NCBI RefSeq assembly: GCF_000711795.1
Contig: NZ_KL543977.1
Span: forward strand, 180,934-244,933
Length of the DNA: 64,000 nucleotides
From: Vibrio pacinii DSM 19139
GTDB taxonomy: Bacteria; Pseudomonadota; Gammaproteobacteria; Enterobacterales; Vibrionaceae
Reading direction: 5' to 3'
Positions 22,986 through 32,094 of this stretch are shown piece by piece (within the stretch, counting starts at the first letter, position 1; the number at the start of each line of letters is the position of its first letter). The notes under the pieces are model-generated. The model had not been told where the DNA came from. It was given only the letters and a program-made list of their open reading frames with translations, and did no database searches. A program made the translations under genes and the position numbers.

Positions 22986-23785
22986 TATTCACCACCTTGG
23001 TGACGATTCACCCCACAAAAGCTCTGAATAACACTACGAATGCGATCTTCCATGCGGTAGTTGACGCTCGACTCACCAGCTTCAATCTGAACATCACCAC
23101 GGTTTAATGCCGGTTCACTCATCAAGGTCCAGTTACGAAAATCCAGCTGTTCTTCACCATAGGAAGAGCGAATGATCTCAACATCATCAGGATGAAGCTT
23201 CAAAGTGATGGCATGGCCTGAAATAGGCAGCGATTCAACCGATTGTTTGATGGTATCAAGGATGACTTGAGGGTTGGTTTGAACTTCGACATGTACCACC
23301 TCTTTGACCAAAGTCAGTACCATGTCGACGAGTTGTTTCTCGACCTGAGCATTCATCAACTCAAGTGGTTGGGCAAATTGATTGGCTAAATTGACAAAGG
23401 TTTGTACTTGCTGCTGGATAAACTCTTGTCCAGCGGCCACGCCTTCGACTTTGCCCGTTTCAAGCCCCTCGGCATGACCTTCTTCTAGGCCTTGTTGTTT
23501 GCCTTTTTCGTAGCCTTGCTTGAAGCCCGCTTCCTGACCTTGATGCAAACCTTCCTGATGCGCTTGCTGCTTGATCAGTTCGATTTCTTCTTTAGTCAGT
23601 TCTTTAGGCGCTTCTTCTTTAACGGGTTCCGCAACAGGAATCCAACTTGGGTCGTAGTTCAGCGCCGTTTCTTTTGCTTGCTTGTGGCTCTCTGCCGTGT
23701 AATCAGGCATCCCCCAACGCTCTGGTTTTTCGACCAGTTCATCATCGTCAAGACGCAAAAAACCGCGTTTTCTTTCCCCAGACAT
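22985..23785 (-). CDS. fliH: flagellar assembly protein FliH
   Basis: FliH binds FliI and regulates its ATPase. The 266-residue protein has an N-terminal FliN-binding-like segment, a central helix of Gly/Gln/Glu repeats of the GxxxG type ([19 protein letters not shown]) and a C-terminal V-ATPase E-subunit-like domain. I choose the ATG at 23785, which has AAAGG five bases upstream; a GTG two codons earlier (23791) is the other option. Confidence 0.93.
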   Translation of the reverse strand: MSGERKRGFLRLDDDELVEKPERWGMPDYTAESHKQAKETALNYDPSWIPVAEPVKEEAPKELTKEEIELIKQQAHQEGLHQGQEAGFKQGYEKGKQQGLEEGHAEGLETGKVEGVAAGQEFIQQQVQTFVNLANQFAQPLELMNAQVEKQLVDMVLTLVKEVVHVEVQTNPQVILDTIKQSVESLPISGHAITLKLHPDDVEIIRSSYGEEQLDFRNWTLMSEPALNRGDVQIEAGESSVNYRMEDRIRSVIQSFCGVNRHQGGE

Positions 23786-23806
23786 AGACACCTTTACTTA
23801 ATTGAC

Positions 23807-24862
23807 TTATAGGAATTCGTCAGCGCCGCCAGCCAGCATCAACTCACCAGAGTCAGCCATGCGCCTTGCAATTGCCAAGACTTCTTTTTGTGCAGCTTCT
23901 ACGTCAGAAACCTTAATCGGCGGCATCGCCTCAAGGTCATCACGCATCATTTCAGCAGCACGTTTGGACATGTTCTTGAAGATCTTGTCACGCAATGCAT
24001 CGTCGGCCCCTTTCAAGGCACGTTGCAATGCGTCTTGTGGAACATCGCGTAGCAGTTTTTGAATGCCTTGATCGTCGACTTCGATAAGGTTCTCGAACAC
24101 GAACATAAGATCTTGGATCTGTGTCGCCATGTCTTCGTCTTGATCGCGAATTTGCTCCATCAAGATACCTTCGACGTTGTTGTCCATGTAGTTCATGATT
24201 TCGGCCGCCGCTTTCAGGCCACCAATCTTGGCCGCTTGCGCCCCCGCTTGACCCGCGAACTGTTTCTCCATGATTTCATTCAGCTCTGCTAATGCAGAAG
24301 GTTGAACTTCTTCTAGGTTCGCAATACGCATCATCAAGTCAAGGCGATCACGCTCAGCAAACTGAGATAAAATCTCTGCCGATTGGTCAGGCTCAAGGTA
24401 TGAAAGTACGATGGTTTGAATCTGGGGGTGCTCGTTGATAATAATGCTGGCAACCTGACGAGGATCCATCCATTTGAGCGAGTCGAGGCCTTTAGAGCCC
24501 GTTCCCAATAGGATTTGATCAACAAGATTACTTGCTTTGTCTTCACCCAGAGCCGCAACCAAGGCGTTGCGCATAAAGTCTTCACTGCCCATACCAATAT
24601 TGGTGTACTTCTGAATGTCTTCTAAGAAGGCTCGATGTACTGCACCGACTTTATCTTGACTTAAGTCGGTAGCACGCGCCATGGCGCTACCCACTCGTTG
24701 AACTTGTTTAGGTTCGAGATGACGAATAATGCCTGCAGCATCTTCTTCATTTAAACTAAGAAGAAGAATAGCCGCGCGCTCTTCACCCGGAATGGTTGAT
24801 ATATCCACGGTGTTATCTACTACCTCACCGCCCTCTCCTTGAGGCACTATTTCGTTAGGCAT
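23807..24862 (-). CDS. fliG: flagellar motor switch protein FliG
   Basis: FliG connects the MS ring to the C-ring and contacts the stator for torque. The 351-residue protein shows the N-terminal FliF-binding domain (EERAAILLLSLNEEDAAGIIRHL), a middle armadillo domain with EHPQ (residues IINEHPQIQTIVLSYL), and the C-terminal torque helix with alternating charges (LREVPQDALQRALKGADD-type, here RDVPQDALQRALKGAD). It overlaps the fliF end by 8 bases. Confidence 0.96.
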   Translation of the reverse strand: MPNEIVPQGEGGEVVDNTVDISTIPGEERAAILLLSLNEEDAAGIIRHLEPKQVQRVGSAMARATDLSQDKVGAVHRAFLEDIQKYTNIGMGSEDFMRNALVAALGEDKASNLVDQILLGTGSKGLDSLKWMDPRQVASIIINEHPQIQTIVLSYLEPDQSAEILSQFAERDRLDLMMRIANLEEVQPSALAELNEIMEKQFAGQAGAQAAKIGGLKAAAEIMNYMDNNVEGILMEQIRDQDEDMATQIQDLMFVFENLIEVDDQGIQKLLRDVPQDALQRALKGADDALRDKIFKNMSKRAAEMMRDDLEAMPPIKVSDVEAAQKEVLAIARRMADSGELMLAGGADEFL

Positions 24863-26600
24863 CCTGCATCCAATTCTTCACAACTTGTGCTGCCAGCTCA
24901 GGTTCGTTAGCCACCAGTGCACGAACCGCTTTCAACACATCTTCGTCTTTATGTAAGTTAGGCAAGTCAATACTTGAGCCAAACTCAAATAACTCACCAC
25001 CATCTAAATCGCCACCAATTAGGCTTGTTTCACCATCAGCACCGATTGGCAGGCCATCTGGGCCATACAACTGATCTTCATCATCCGATGCAGGGTTGAG
25101 CAGTTTCTTCATGGCTGGACGGACCAATACCACAATCACGACAATGATAACCAACGCACTGGCAAACCAACGAATCCAATCGTTGAAGTTCGGATGTTCC
25201 CAAATAGGGACGTCTGCAACGACTTCCATTTCTGGAGTAGCAAACTGCATACTTAGTACATTGAGTAAATCACCACGCGCTTCGCTAAAACCAACCGTGC
25301 CGATCAACATCTGTTTAATAGAGTTTAGCTCAGCATCAGAAATTGGCTCGTAGCTGGTTTCACCCGTCTCTGGATTAACTATCGCACGATTTTTCACCGC
25401 CACTGCCACCGTCTGACGATTCACAATACCGGTTTGTCGACGTTCATGACTGATGGTGGTATCAATTTCAAAGTTTCGTGTTGCTTCTTTGTGCACAGAA
25501 CCTTGGCCCAATAGACTGCCGTCTTTCATCTGCGCCACATCTTGTGGAATTGAGGCATCCGCTGGAGGCTGATTACTTAACGCGCCGGGGACGCCAGCAA
25601 CAACGTTGCCATTGTTGTAATCTTCGAGCGTATATTCACTGCGAGTCGCTGGGGTGTTAGGGTCAAAACTTTTGCGTGTTTGCTCAATAGCGCTGAAATC
25701 GAGTTCGATATCGACTTGGGCTGTGTAATTACCAAAGCCCAAAATAGGGATCAGGACAGAGTCAATTTTTTCACGCAGTGCTTGTTCTTGCTTACGTTCA
25801 AGCTCGTGTTCTTTGCGGCGCGCTGTAGAAGCTGCGTCTTGAGAGCCAGAGCTCAACAGGCGACCATGCTGGTCCGTTACCGTAATACGGTTTGGCTTCA
25901 TGCCTGGCACGGCGCTGGCGACCATGTCAACGACCGAATCGACCTCTTCTTGTTTAAGATTGGCACCCGTTTTTAGAGTCAAGAAAACCGATGCTGACGC
26001 TTCTTGGTTATGGCGAACAAACACGCTCTGTTTTGGCAATGCCAACAACACACGTGCTTTACGTACTTGCTTCATCTCTTCGATGGCTTTAGATAACTGA
26101 CGCTCACGGCTGAGTTTTAAGCGCTCTTGCTCAAGACGCTGAGAAACACCAAAGCCCATGTCTTGCAATAAGATTTCATCGCCTGCTTGCTTCTCTTGAT
26201 TAAGGCCAGCACGGACCATATTGAGCTTTAAGCTGTTGTATTCATTGGCTGGAACAAGGATGGTATTACCATCAAGTTTATAATCGAGTTTTTGCTGATC
26301 GAGGTAATCTAGGACAGGGATTAGCTCTTCAGTTTCATACGCGCCTAACGGACGCATTTCTGGCTCTTTAACCCAGAAGAACAACATGACAATCAAGGCA
26401 ACACAGATAGAAATGGACAGGACTAACACCACCTGACGCAGCAAATCGAGGTCACCGACTGCCATATCAAATTTTGAACTGCTCTTCTCATCCAAATCAG
26501 GATTTTGCGAACTGGTATCGAGATCGGTTGCAGTTAGCATTGCGCTGTCTGCGCCGCCATCTGCAATTGCCAGATCCGTTGATTGATTTTGCTCTGCCAC
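24855..26600 (-). CDS. fliF: flagellar MS-ring protein FliF
   Basis: FliF builds the MS ring in the inner membrane. The 581-residue protein has two membrane helices (about 58-80 and 480-500), a large periplasmic region with ring-building motifs, and a C-terminal cytoplasmic tail that binds FliG. The start is GTG (26598-26600). An AGG about 8 bases upstream is a modest ribosome site. It follows fliE after 17 bases. Confidence 0.95.
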   Translation of the reverse strand: MAEQNQSTDLAIADGGADSAMLTATDLDTSSQNPDLDEKSSSKFDMAVGDLDLLRQVVLVLSISICVALIVMLFFWVKEPEMRPLGAYETEELIPVLDYLDQQKLDYKLDGNTILVPANEYNSLKLNMVRAGLNQEKQAGDEILLQDMGFGVSQRLEQERLKLSRERQLSKAIEEMKQVRKARVLLALPKQSVFVRHNQEASASVFLTLKTGANLKQEEVDSVVDMVASAVPGMKPNRITVTDQHGRLLSSGSQDAASTARRKEHELERKQEQALREKIDSVLIPILGFGNYTAQVDIELDFSAIEQTRKSFDPNTPATRSEYTLEDYNNGNVVAGVPGALSNQPPADASIPQDVAQMKDGSLLGQGSVHKEATRNFEIDTTISHERRQTGIVNRQTVAVAVKNRAIVNPETGETSYEPISDAELNSIKQMLIGTVGFSEARGDLLNVLSMQFATPEMEVVADVPIWEHPNFNDWIRWFASALVIIVVIVVLVRPAMKKLLNPASDDEDQLYGPDGLPIGADGETSLIGGDLDGGELFEFGSSIDLPNLHKDEDVLKAVRALVANEPELAAQVVKNWMQDA

Positions 26601-26617
26601 AGACTGTACCTAACTAC

Positions 26618-26929
26618 TTAAACCGGCATATTCATCAATTCTTTATACGCTTCAACTAACTTGTTACGTACTTGAATTGTTGCTTCAAAAGCGACGCTGG
26701 ATTTGTTTCGGGCGATCATTACATCAGAAAGAGAGACATCGGCATCACCGCGATCAAAGCGCATCTGCATATTACTCGATGTTTTAGAGAGACTATTAAC
26801 GTTGTTAATAGCGCTGTTGAGTAGCTGGCCAAAATCTGCGCCAACAGCTTGACCGGTTGCTCCAGGCTTGGTTCCCGTAGCTTCGAACATCATCGCTTGC
26901 ATTTCGCCTTGAAAACCATCAACTCTCAT
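26618..26929 (-). CDS. fliE: flagellar hook-basal body protein FliE
   Basis: FliE joins the MS ring to the rod. The 103-residue protein shows the family C-terminus (VMIARNKSSVAFEATIQVRNKLVEAY, quoted in part). I use the ATG at 26929, with GAGG five bases upstream; an in-frame TTG six codons earlier is less likely. It is the first gene of the fliE-J group, directly downstream of a near-consensus sigma-54 promoter. Confidence 0.94.
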   Translation of the reverse strand: MRVDGFQGEMQAMMFEATGTKPGATGQAVGADFGQLLNSAINNVNSLSKTSSNMQMRFDRGDADVSLSDVMIARNKSSVAFEATIQVRNKLVEAYKELMNMPV

Positions 26930-26982
26930 CAAAACCTCGGTTGTCAACTCTTTGACATAAACATGTGCTGGACTTATGACGC

Positions 26983-26998
26983 TGCAATCCTTGTGCCA
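26983..26998 (-). promoter_or_regulatory. sigma-54 promoter of the fliE operon
   Basis: Minus strand TGGCACAAGGATTGCA is an exact match to TGGCAC-N5-TTGCA with the correct 10-base GG-GC spacing. It lies 54 bases upstream of the fliE ATG. In Vibrio, FlrA activates this class of basal-body operon together with sigma-54, and FlrA is encoded just upstream. Confidence 0.88.
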
Positions 26999-27025
26999 CG
27001 TCGCTCGTTACAGGAAAATAACACG

Positions 27026-28429
27026 TTAGTTGGGAATATCAATCCCGGCATCACGCATTTTTGCTAACTTGTAGCGCAAAGTACGCGGGCTTATGCCCAA
27101 TTTTTCCGCCATCTCTTTGCGTCGGCCGTGACACTCTTCCAACGTTTCAAGAATAATCGCAAACTCTTGATCTCTAAGCTCGCCACCCAAACCGACGCTC
27201 GACGTCAAATTTTTCGTCATTTCAGCAACTGGCTTAATGTCTGGAGCCACCATGCTATCACTGCTTTCAACCGCAACTTGTAAACTTGAAGCATCTTGCC
27301 AATCTAGACCCTCGAGCAGAATATGCTCGCCACCAATATTGTCATTTTCACTTAAAATTAACGCGCGTTGTATAACGTTATCAAGCTCACGGACATTACC
27401 TGGCCACGAGTAAGACAAAAGTTTATTCACGGCCTGAGCCGACACGCTTGGTACTGGCATTCCCAGTTTTTGACAATGGCGTTCAACTAGGTGATTCGCC
27501 AGTGGTTCAATGTCGCCTTGGCGCTCGCAAAGTGCAGGCCAAGCTATTGGAAATACATTAAGGCGATAATATAAATCTTCGCGGAAGTTACCTTGATTGA
27601 CGTACTGTTTTAGGTCACGGTTACTGGTCGCGAGTACGCGAACATCTAGTTTAATACTCTTGCGACTGCCAAGACGTTCCACTTCGCGCTCTTGCAGTAC
27701 GCGCAGGAGTTTAGCTTGTAGATTCAAATCCATCTCACTGATTTCATCAAGCAAAATAGTTCCGCCTTGCGCCTGTTCAAACTTGCCTGGGCACCCTTGT
27801 ACCGCTCCGGTAAAGGCTCCTTTTTCATAACCAAACAAGGTCGCTTCTAACATGTTGTCAGGAATCGCCGCGCAGTTAATTGCGACAAATGGTCCATCTT
27901 TACGATTAGACGCATTGTGAATATAGCGAGACATCACCTCTTTACCTGAACCACTCGGCCCAAGCACCATGACACTGGCGTCGGTTTTGGCAACTTTCTC
28001 TGCCAAGGCAAGTAGCTTAATACTCTTTTCATCAGCGACCACAGCGTCGCCATTATCGTCCGACTTAACCGGAGCATAACGGCTGACCATATTGAGCAAG
28101 ACTTCAGGCGCAAAAGGCTTAGCCATGTAATCAATCGCCCCGTCTTTCATCGCCGATACCGCATCTTCAATATTGGCGTACGCGGTCATTAGCAATACCG
28201 GAAGATTTGGCCAGTGCTGTTTAATGTTACGCAGTAAGGCTAAACCGCCCATACCGGCCATTTGCACATCAGATACCACAATATCGACACTGTTTGACTT
28301 AAGCTTGACCAAAGCGTCTTCTGCGCTATCTGCTTCGAGCCACTCGTAGCCTGCCAACGCTAACGTATCGACGAGAGCCTCGCGTAGACCTTCATCATCT
28401 TCTACTATCAGGACCTTGCTTTGAGCCAT
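27026..28429 (-). CDS. flrC: flagellar sigma-54-dependent response regulator FlrC
   Basis: FlrC turns on late basal-body, hook and flagellin genes. The 467-residue protein has a receiver domain with phospho-acceptor Asp54 (VVSDVQM), a AAA+ domain with GPSGSGKE, GAFTGA and GGTILLDEISEMD, and a C-terminal Fis-type helix-turn-helix (KEMAEKLGISPRTLRYKLAKM). The ATG at 28429 has GGAG at a 7-base spacing; an ATG two codons upstream (28435) overlaps the flrB stop but abuts its ribosome site. It forms a kinase-regulator pair with flrB. Confidence 0.95.
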   Translation of the reverse strand: MAQSKVLIVEDDEGLREALVDTLALAGYEWLEADSAEDALVKLKSNSVDIVVSDVQMAGMGGLALLRNIKQHWPNLPVLLMTAYANIEDAVSAMKDGAIDYMAKPFAPEVLLNMVSRYAPVKSDDNGDAVVADEKSIKLLALAEKVAKTDASVMVLGPSGSGKEVMSRYIHNASNRKDGPFVAINCAAIPDNMLEATLFGYEKGAFTGAVQGCPGKFEQAQGGTILLDEISEMDLNLQAKLLRVLQEREVERLGSRKSIKLDVRVLATSNRDLKQYVNQGNFREDLYYRLNVFPIAWPALCERQGDIEPLANHLVERHCQKLGMPVPSVSAQAVNKLLSYSWPGNVRELDNVIQRALILSENDNIGGEHILLEGLDWQDASSLQVAVESSDSMVAPDIKPVAEMTKNLTSSVGLGGELRDQEFAIILETLEECHGRRKEMAEKLGISPRTLRYKLAKMRDAGIDIPN

Positions 28430-28431
28430 TG

Positions 28432-29490
28432 TCATTCTCCAGTCATTGGTTCTTGGTCAACATCAGGGCGACGTTCAAGCGGAATACACATCGTAAAGCA
28501 CGCCCCTTCCCCCTGCGGTGAAATAAGTTCTAACCTTCCGTCATGCGCGCGACATACCATCTGTACCACGGCCAGTCCTAGCCCAGTACCTTGCGAACGT
28601 GTAGTGAAAAAAGGTTCCATAATCTTGTTTTGCAGTTCAACTGGAACGCCTGGCCCACTGTCTTGCACCGATATTTTTAATTCTCCATTAACCGCACGAC
28701 AGAAAATATCCAATTGTGACCCTTTACCTGCAATTTGAATCGCATTTAACGCGAGGTTGCTCAGGGCTGATGCTATCGCATTGGCGTTGCCTAATAACTG
28801 AGTCTGTTGCTGCTCAACTTCGAGATGGTAATCAATTTGGTTGGTTTTTACCGCCGTTTCAATCATCGGTGAGAACTCTGCCATTAACTCTTCGACGGTG
28901 AATGGTTTAACGACTTTATTGTCGCCACCTTTGGCAAACAACAACATATCATTGACCTGCTTTTCTAGATCGTGCAGACGATCCATCAGCTTAGTCTGAA
29001 AACGGTCCTTAGTCGCAGGAGGTAAGTTCGGCGCACCAAGGTTCGAGGCATATAGCATCGCGCTAGAGAGCGGGGTTCTGACCTGATGCGCCAACGAGGC
29101 CACCATCCGTCCCAATGAAGATAAACGTTGCAAGTCACTGATACGTGATTGCAATAAGCGCGTTTCGGTTAGGTCTGTAATCAAAATTAGCTGACCCGTT
29201 GCTGACGCAGAAATCGCCAAACGAACTTTACGACCATTGCGCAGCGATATTTCGTGGCCGTCATCTTCACGTGGTGAAAACGCTTGTTGAATCACCTCAA
29301 ACCACTTTTCACCGACCAGTGGCACTTCAAGTAAACGCCGCGCTTCTGGGTTGGCTTCTTGCACCATACCTTGAGTATCAAGCAGTATTACTCCTGCTGG
29401 CATCACATCGAGCACTTGTTGATAACGAACGACTTGTTGTTCAAGTGTGCCGAGCGGATTTGGGCTATCTATCGGTGGTGTTGAATGCAT
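28432..29490 (-). CDS. flrB: flagellar sensor histidine kinase FlrB
   Basis: FlrB phosphorylates FlrC. The 352-residue protein is soluble, with an N-terminal PAS domain (about 22-110), a HisKA domain whose phospho-His is residue 135 (SLAHQVRTPL) and an HATPase domain with the G boxes DSGPGVP and GTGLGLAVVQ. The absence of membrane segments fits a cytoplasmic cue such as assembly state. It is followed directly by flrC and preceded by a sigma-54 element. Confidence 0.95.
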   Translation of the reverse strand: MHSTPPIDSPNPLGTLEQQVVRYQQVLDVMPAGVILLDTQGMVQEANPEARRLLEVPLVGEKWFEVIQQAFSPREDDGHEISLRNGRKVRLAISASATGQLILITDLTETRLLQSRISDLQRLSSLGRMVASLAHQVRTPLSSAMLYASNLGAPNLPPATKDRFQTKLMDRLHDLEKQVNDMLLFAKGGDNKVVKPFTVEELMAEFSPMIETAVKTNQIDYHLEVEQQQTQLLGNANAIASALSNLALNAIQIAGKGSQLDIFCRAVNGELKISVQDSGPGVPVELQNKIMEPFFTTRSQGTGLGLAVVQMVCRAHDGRLELISPQGEGACFTMCIPLERRPDVDQEPMTGE

Positions 29491-29515
29491 GACGTATTTC
29501 TGCCTTAAAAACTAC

Positions 29516-29550
29516 AATAGCCTGTAATGCAAAAAGCACGCCAGGCTATT
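29516..29550 (-). promoter_or_regulatory. sigma-54 promoter of flrBC inside a 9-bp inverted repeat
   Basis: Minus strand TGGCGTGCTTTTTGCA (29528-29543) has GG and GC 10 bases apart, with a strong -12 half and a weaker -24 half. Perfect inverted arms aatagcctg (29516-29524) and caggctatt (29542-29550) flank the element. On the minus strand the hairpin is followed within 4 bases by TTTTT, so it may also terminate flrA transcripts. FlrA with sigma-54 is the known activator of flrBC in Vibrio. Confidence 0.7.
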
Positions 29551-29611
29551 TATTATATTTTTCAAAAACTTAACAATAAGTCGAAAAATTGACAGTCAAT
29601 ATTTGAGCACT

Positions 29612-31078
29612 TTATCGTTGCAAATTGTACTTTCGCATCTTCTCTACCAGCGTGGTACGACGCATACCAAGCATATCTGCAGCTCTTGCAACCACGCCAC
29701 CTTGAGCGTCTAAGGCTTGGTTGATCATATTGACTTCCAAATCAGCGAGCATCTCTTTCAAGTTGACCCCTTCCGGTGGCAAACTTTGCGGCGCATTGTC
29801 ATGCTGCTGGAAAATATCATTGGACTCGATACTGAAGTCTTCTGAGAAAATATCCTGCAGAGCATCGCGTTCTTGCTCTTCGACTGAGCCACGGTGATTA
29901 TATTCTGGTTGGAACTCAGGAATATCACTGTAACGATATTTGGTCGGTAAATGATTCACATCCACCAGACTATTAGGATAAAGAATGATCATACGCTCGA
30001 CTAAGTTAGCCAACTCGCGCACGTTACCATGCCATTCATGTTCCATTAACGAATTAATCGAACGTGGAGTAAAGCAGATCGGCAGTGCCCCTTCCGCCTC
30101 CATACGCGTCATTAATTCCTGCAGTAGCAATGGGATGTCATCTTTACGATCGCGCAGCGCTGGCATTTCAATCGGAAACACGTTCAGACGGTAGTAAAGG
30201 TCTTCACGGAAGGATTGATCCTCAATCATCGATTCTAAATCACGGTGAGTTGCCGCGATCACGCGCACATTGACGCGAATCGTGGTATTGCCACCCACCC
30301 GCTCAAAACTGCGCTCTTGCAACACGCGCAGAAGCTTAACTTGCATCGGCATTGGCATGTCACCAATTTCGTCCAAGAAAAGTGTGCCACCTTCAGCCAA
30401 TTCAAAACGACCTTTGCGTGAGGTTATCGCTCCGGTAAAGGCGCCTTTCTCATGACCAAACAGTTCACTTTCCAACAGATCCGGCGGAATAGCCCCACAG
30501 TTGATCGGCACAAAAGGACCATTACGGCGCGCCGAATGATAATGGATATTACGTGCAACGACCTCTTTACCAGTACCTGACTCGCCCAAAATCAATACAT
30601 TGGCTTCTGTGCCAGAGACTTGCTCAATTAAATGACGGACATCTTTAATGCCCATGCTCTGGCCAACTAAACTTCTAAACAGGGTGTTTTTACGTGACGA
30701 CGCAGCAACGTTGACCCCTTTACGTCCCAAAAAATCTTTGCAGTGACGTAGAGCCTCACTCAACTGCGGATAGTTAAGAGGGTATTCGAGCTCACCAACA
30801 TAGTTAGTTAACTCATCAACAGGGTATGAATGCTTGCCAGCGATTAATAGCGGAATATGGTTAGCTTGGGATAATTTGCTACTCAGCTCAGCAGAAAATT
30901 GATTGCTGTCCAAAGAACCCAGAATACAGCCAGCCCACACCTGAGACCAATCTAGATCGTCAAGCTGATGCGAAGATATCGCCTCACACTGTTCTCCAAC
31001 AAATTCTAAAATATTACTGAGACTGGTCCGCGCCTGCGCATCATCATCAATCACGAGTAGTTTTGCTAAACCTTGCAT
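29612..31078 (-). CDS. flrA: sigma-54-dependent master flagellar activator FlrA
   Basis: FlrA sits at the top of the Vibrio polar flagellar cascade and is the homologue of FleQ, whose activity is blocked by c-di-GMP. The 488-residue protein has a FleQ-type receiver-like domain without a clear phospho-Asp at the usual place, and a AAA+ domain with GESGTGKE (about 165-172), [13 protein letters not shown] (about 205-217) and [13 protein letters not shown]. The C-terminal Fis-type helix-turn-helix is [18 protein letters not shown]. The ATG at 31078 has no strong Shine-Dalgarno. Its promoter should be in the 266 bases upstream. Confidence 0.95.
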   Translation of the reverse strand: MQGLAKLLVIDDDAQARTSLSNILEFVGEQCEAISSHQLDDLDWSQVWAGCILGSLDSNQFSAELSSKLSQANHIPLLIAGKHSYPVDELTNYVGELEYPLNYPQLSEALRHCKDFLGRKGVNVAASSRKNTLFRSLVGQSMGIKDVRHLIEQVSGTEANVLILGESGTGKEVVARNIHYHSARRNGPFVPINCGAIPPDLLESELFGHEKGAFTGAITSRKGRFELAEGGTLFLDEIGDMPMPMQVKLLRVLQERSFERVGGNTTIRVNVRVIAATHRDLESMIEDQSFREDLYYRLNVFPIEMPALRDRKDDIPLLLQELMTRMEAEGALPICFTPRSINSLMEHEWHGNVRELANLVERMIILYPNSLVDVNHLPTKYRYSDIPEFQPEYNHRGSVEEQERDALQDIFSEDFSIESNDIFQQHDNAPQSLPPEGVNLKEMLADLEVNMINQALDAQGGVVARAADMLGMRRTTLVEKMRKYNLQR

Positions 31079-31193
31079 AGGTGAGAATGTTTGCCTTTAT
31101 TATGAAACGTTGTGGCTGGATTATGTTTCTAACGATTGATATTGATAACTATAGTTCAGATAGCTCGCTAGACAATGTAGAAATTTCAGCAAC

Positions 31194-31222
31194 AAAAAAA
31201 GCCACTAGGCTAGTTAGTGGCT
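31194..31222 (-). terminator. intrinsic terminator downstream of fliS
   Basis: Minus strand GCCACTA/TAGTGGC stem followed by seven T residues. It closes the flaG-fliD-flaI-fliS unit and separates it from flrA. Confidence 0.9.
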
Positions 31223-31344
31223 TCTATTCTATTTGATAAAAAAAATATGGCAACCAAGCAATTACTTGATGTGATGTTAGCCCAAAGCAATTTGGCTCAC
31301 ACTTAGTATATTGCTTATTAATCAATCACTTTATTGGCGATTGG

Positions 31345-31755
31345 TTATAAACCTACATCTTCCGCAGTCAAATTGTGGTATTCATTTGGAATCTGATCCC
31401 ACGCGGATTTAATTTCTCGGATGATCTCGATCACATCATCAATCGGTTGAGGGTTATTTTGATGATTGGCTTCTGTGATCTGAGTGATCATAAATTCATA
31501 CAATTGATCGAGATTTTGTGCGATATCTCCACCATCATCCATTGAAAGACAGCTACGCAAGCTGATTATAATATCTAGTGCTTTGCCAAAACGTTCACCT
31601 TTGACAGGAATATTTCCCGCCATCATCGCCGCTTTACCTTGAATCAAACGTTCAATAGCACCGGCCATTAACATTTGAACAATTTTATGCGGGGAGGCCG
31701 CACTGAGCTGGCTATCAACCGATACCTTCTTGTAAGCCTGAAGTGAACCACGCAT
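31345..31755 (-). CDS. fliS: flagellin export chaperone FliS
   Basis: FliS binds the C-terminus of flagellin and prevents early polymerisation. The 136-residue helical protein has the family opening (QAYKKVSVDSQLSAASPHKIV) and LMAGAIERLIQGKAAM. It is cotranscribed with flaI and fliD, 15 bases after flaI, and is followed by a terminator. Confidence 0.95.
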   Translation of the reverse strand: MRGSLQAYKKVSVDSQLSAASPHKIVQMLMAGAIERLIQGKAAMMAGNIPVKGERFGKALDIIISLRSCLSMDDGGDIAQNLDQLYEFMITQITEANHQNNPQPIDDVIEIIREIKSAWDQIPNEYHNLTAEDVGL

Positions 31756-31770
31756 AACAAACCTCTTTAT

Positions 31771-32094
31771 TTATAAAAACTTCTGATACTGCTGAACCGA
31801 GCGCTTACCACGACGGTATTTTTGTAGTGCTTGGCCAAACTCAGCAGTTTTATCTTGCATTAATTGCACAACATTGACGGTTCGTTTTACCGCATCTTGC
31901 CACTGTTGTGATGTTTTAAGCTCTGGTTGAACTTCAATTGCACTAAGTAAACTTTGCAATATCTGTTCCCTTGTATCGACAAGTTGTGCAATATCTTCAA
32001 CACTTAGTTCTTCGCCGACGATAGCCTGACTTATTTTGTGATCTAGATCACCAAGAAAGGCTAAATCACGCGTAAATTGGTTATCAAAGGGCAT
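31771..32094 (-). CDS. flaI: FlaI/FliT-like flagellar protein
   Basis: A 107-residue helical, charged protein between fliD and fliS, the place of flaI in Vibrio and of fliT in enterics. FliT-type proteins are chaperones for the FliD cap. No enzymatic motif is visible. It overlaps the fliD end by 11 bases. The chaperone role is inferred from position and size, as sequence conservation is weak. Confidence 0.75.
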   Translation of the reverse strand: MPFDNQFTRDLAFLGDLDHKISQAIVGEELSVEDIAQLVDTREQILQSLLSAIEVQPELKTSQQWQDAVKRTVNVVQLMQDKTAEFGQALQKYRRGKRSVQQYQKFL

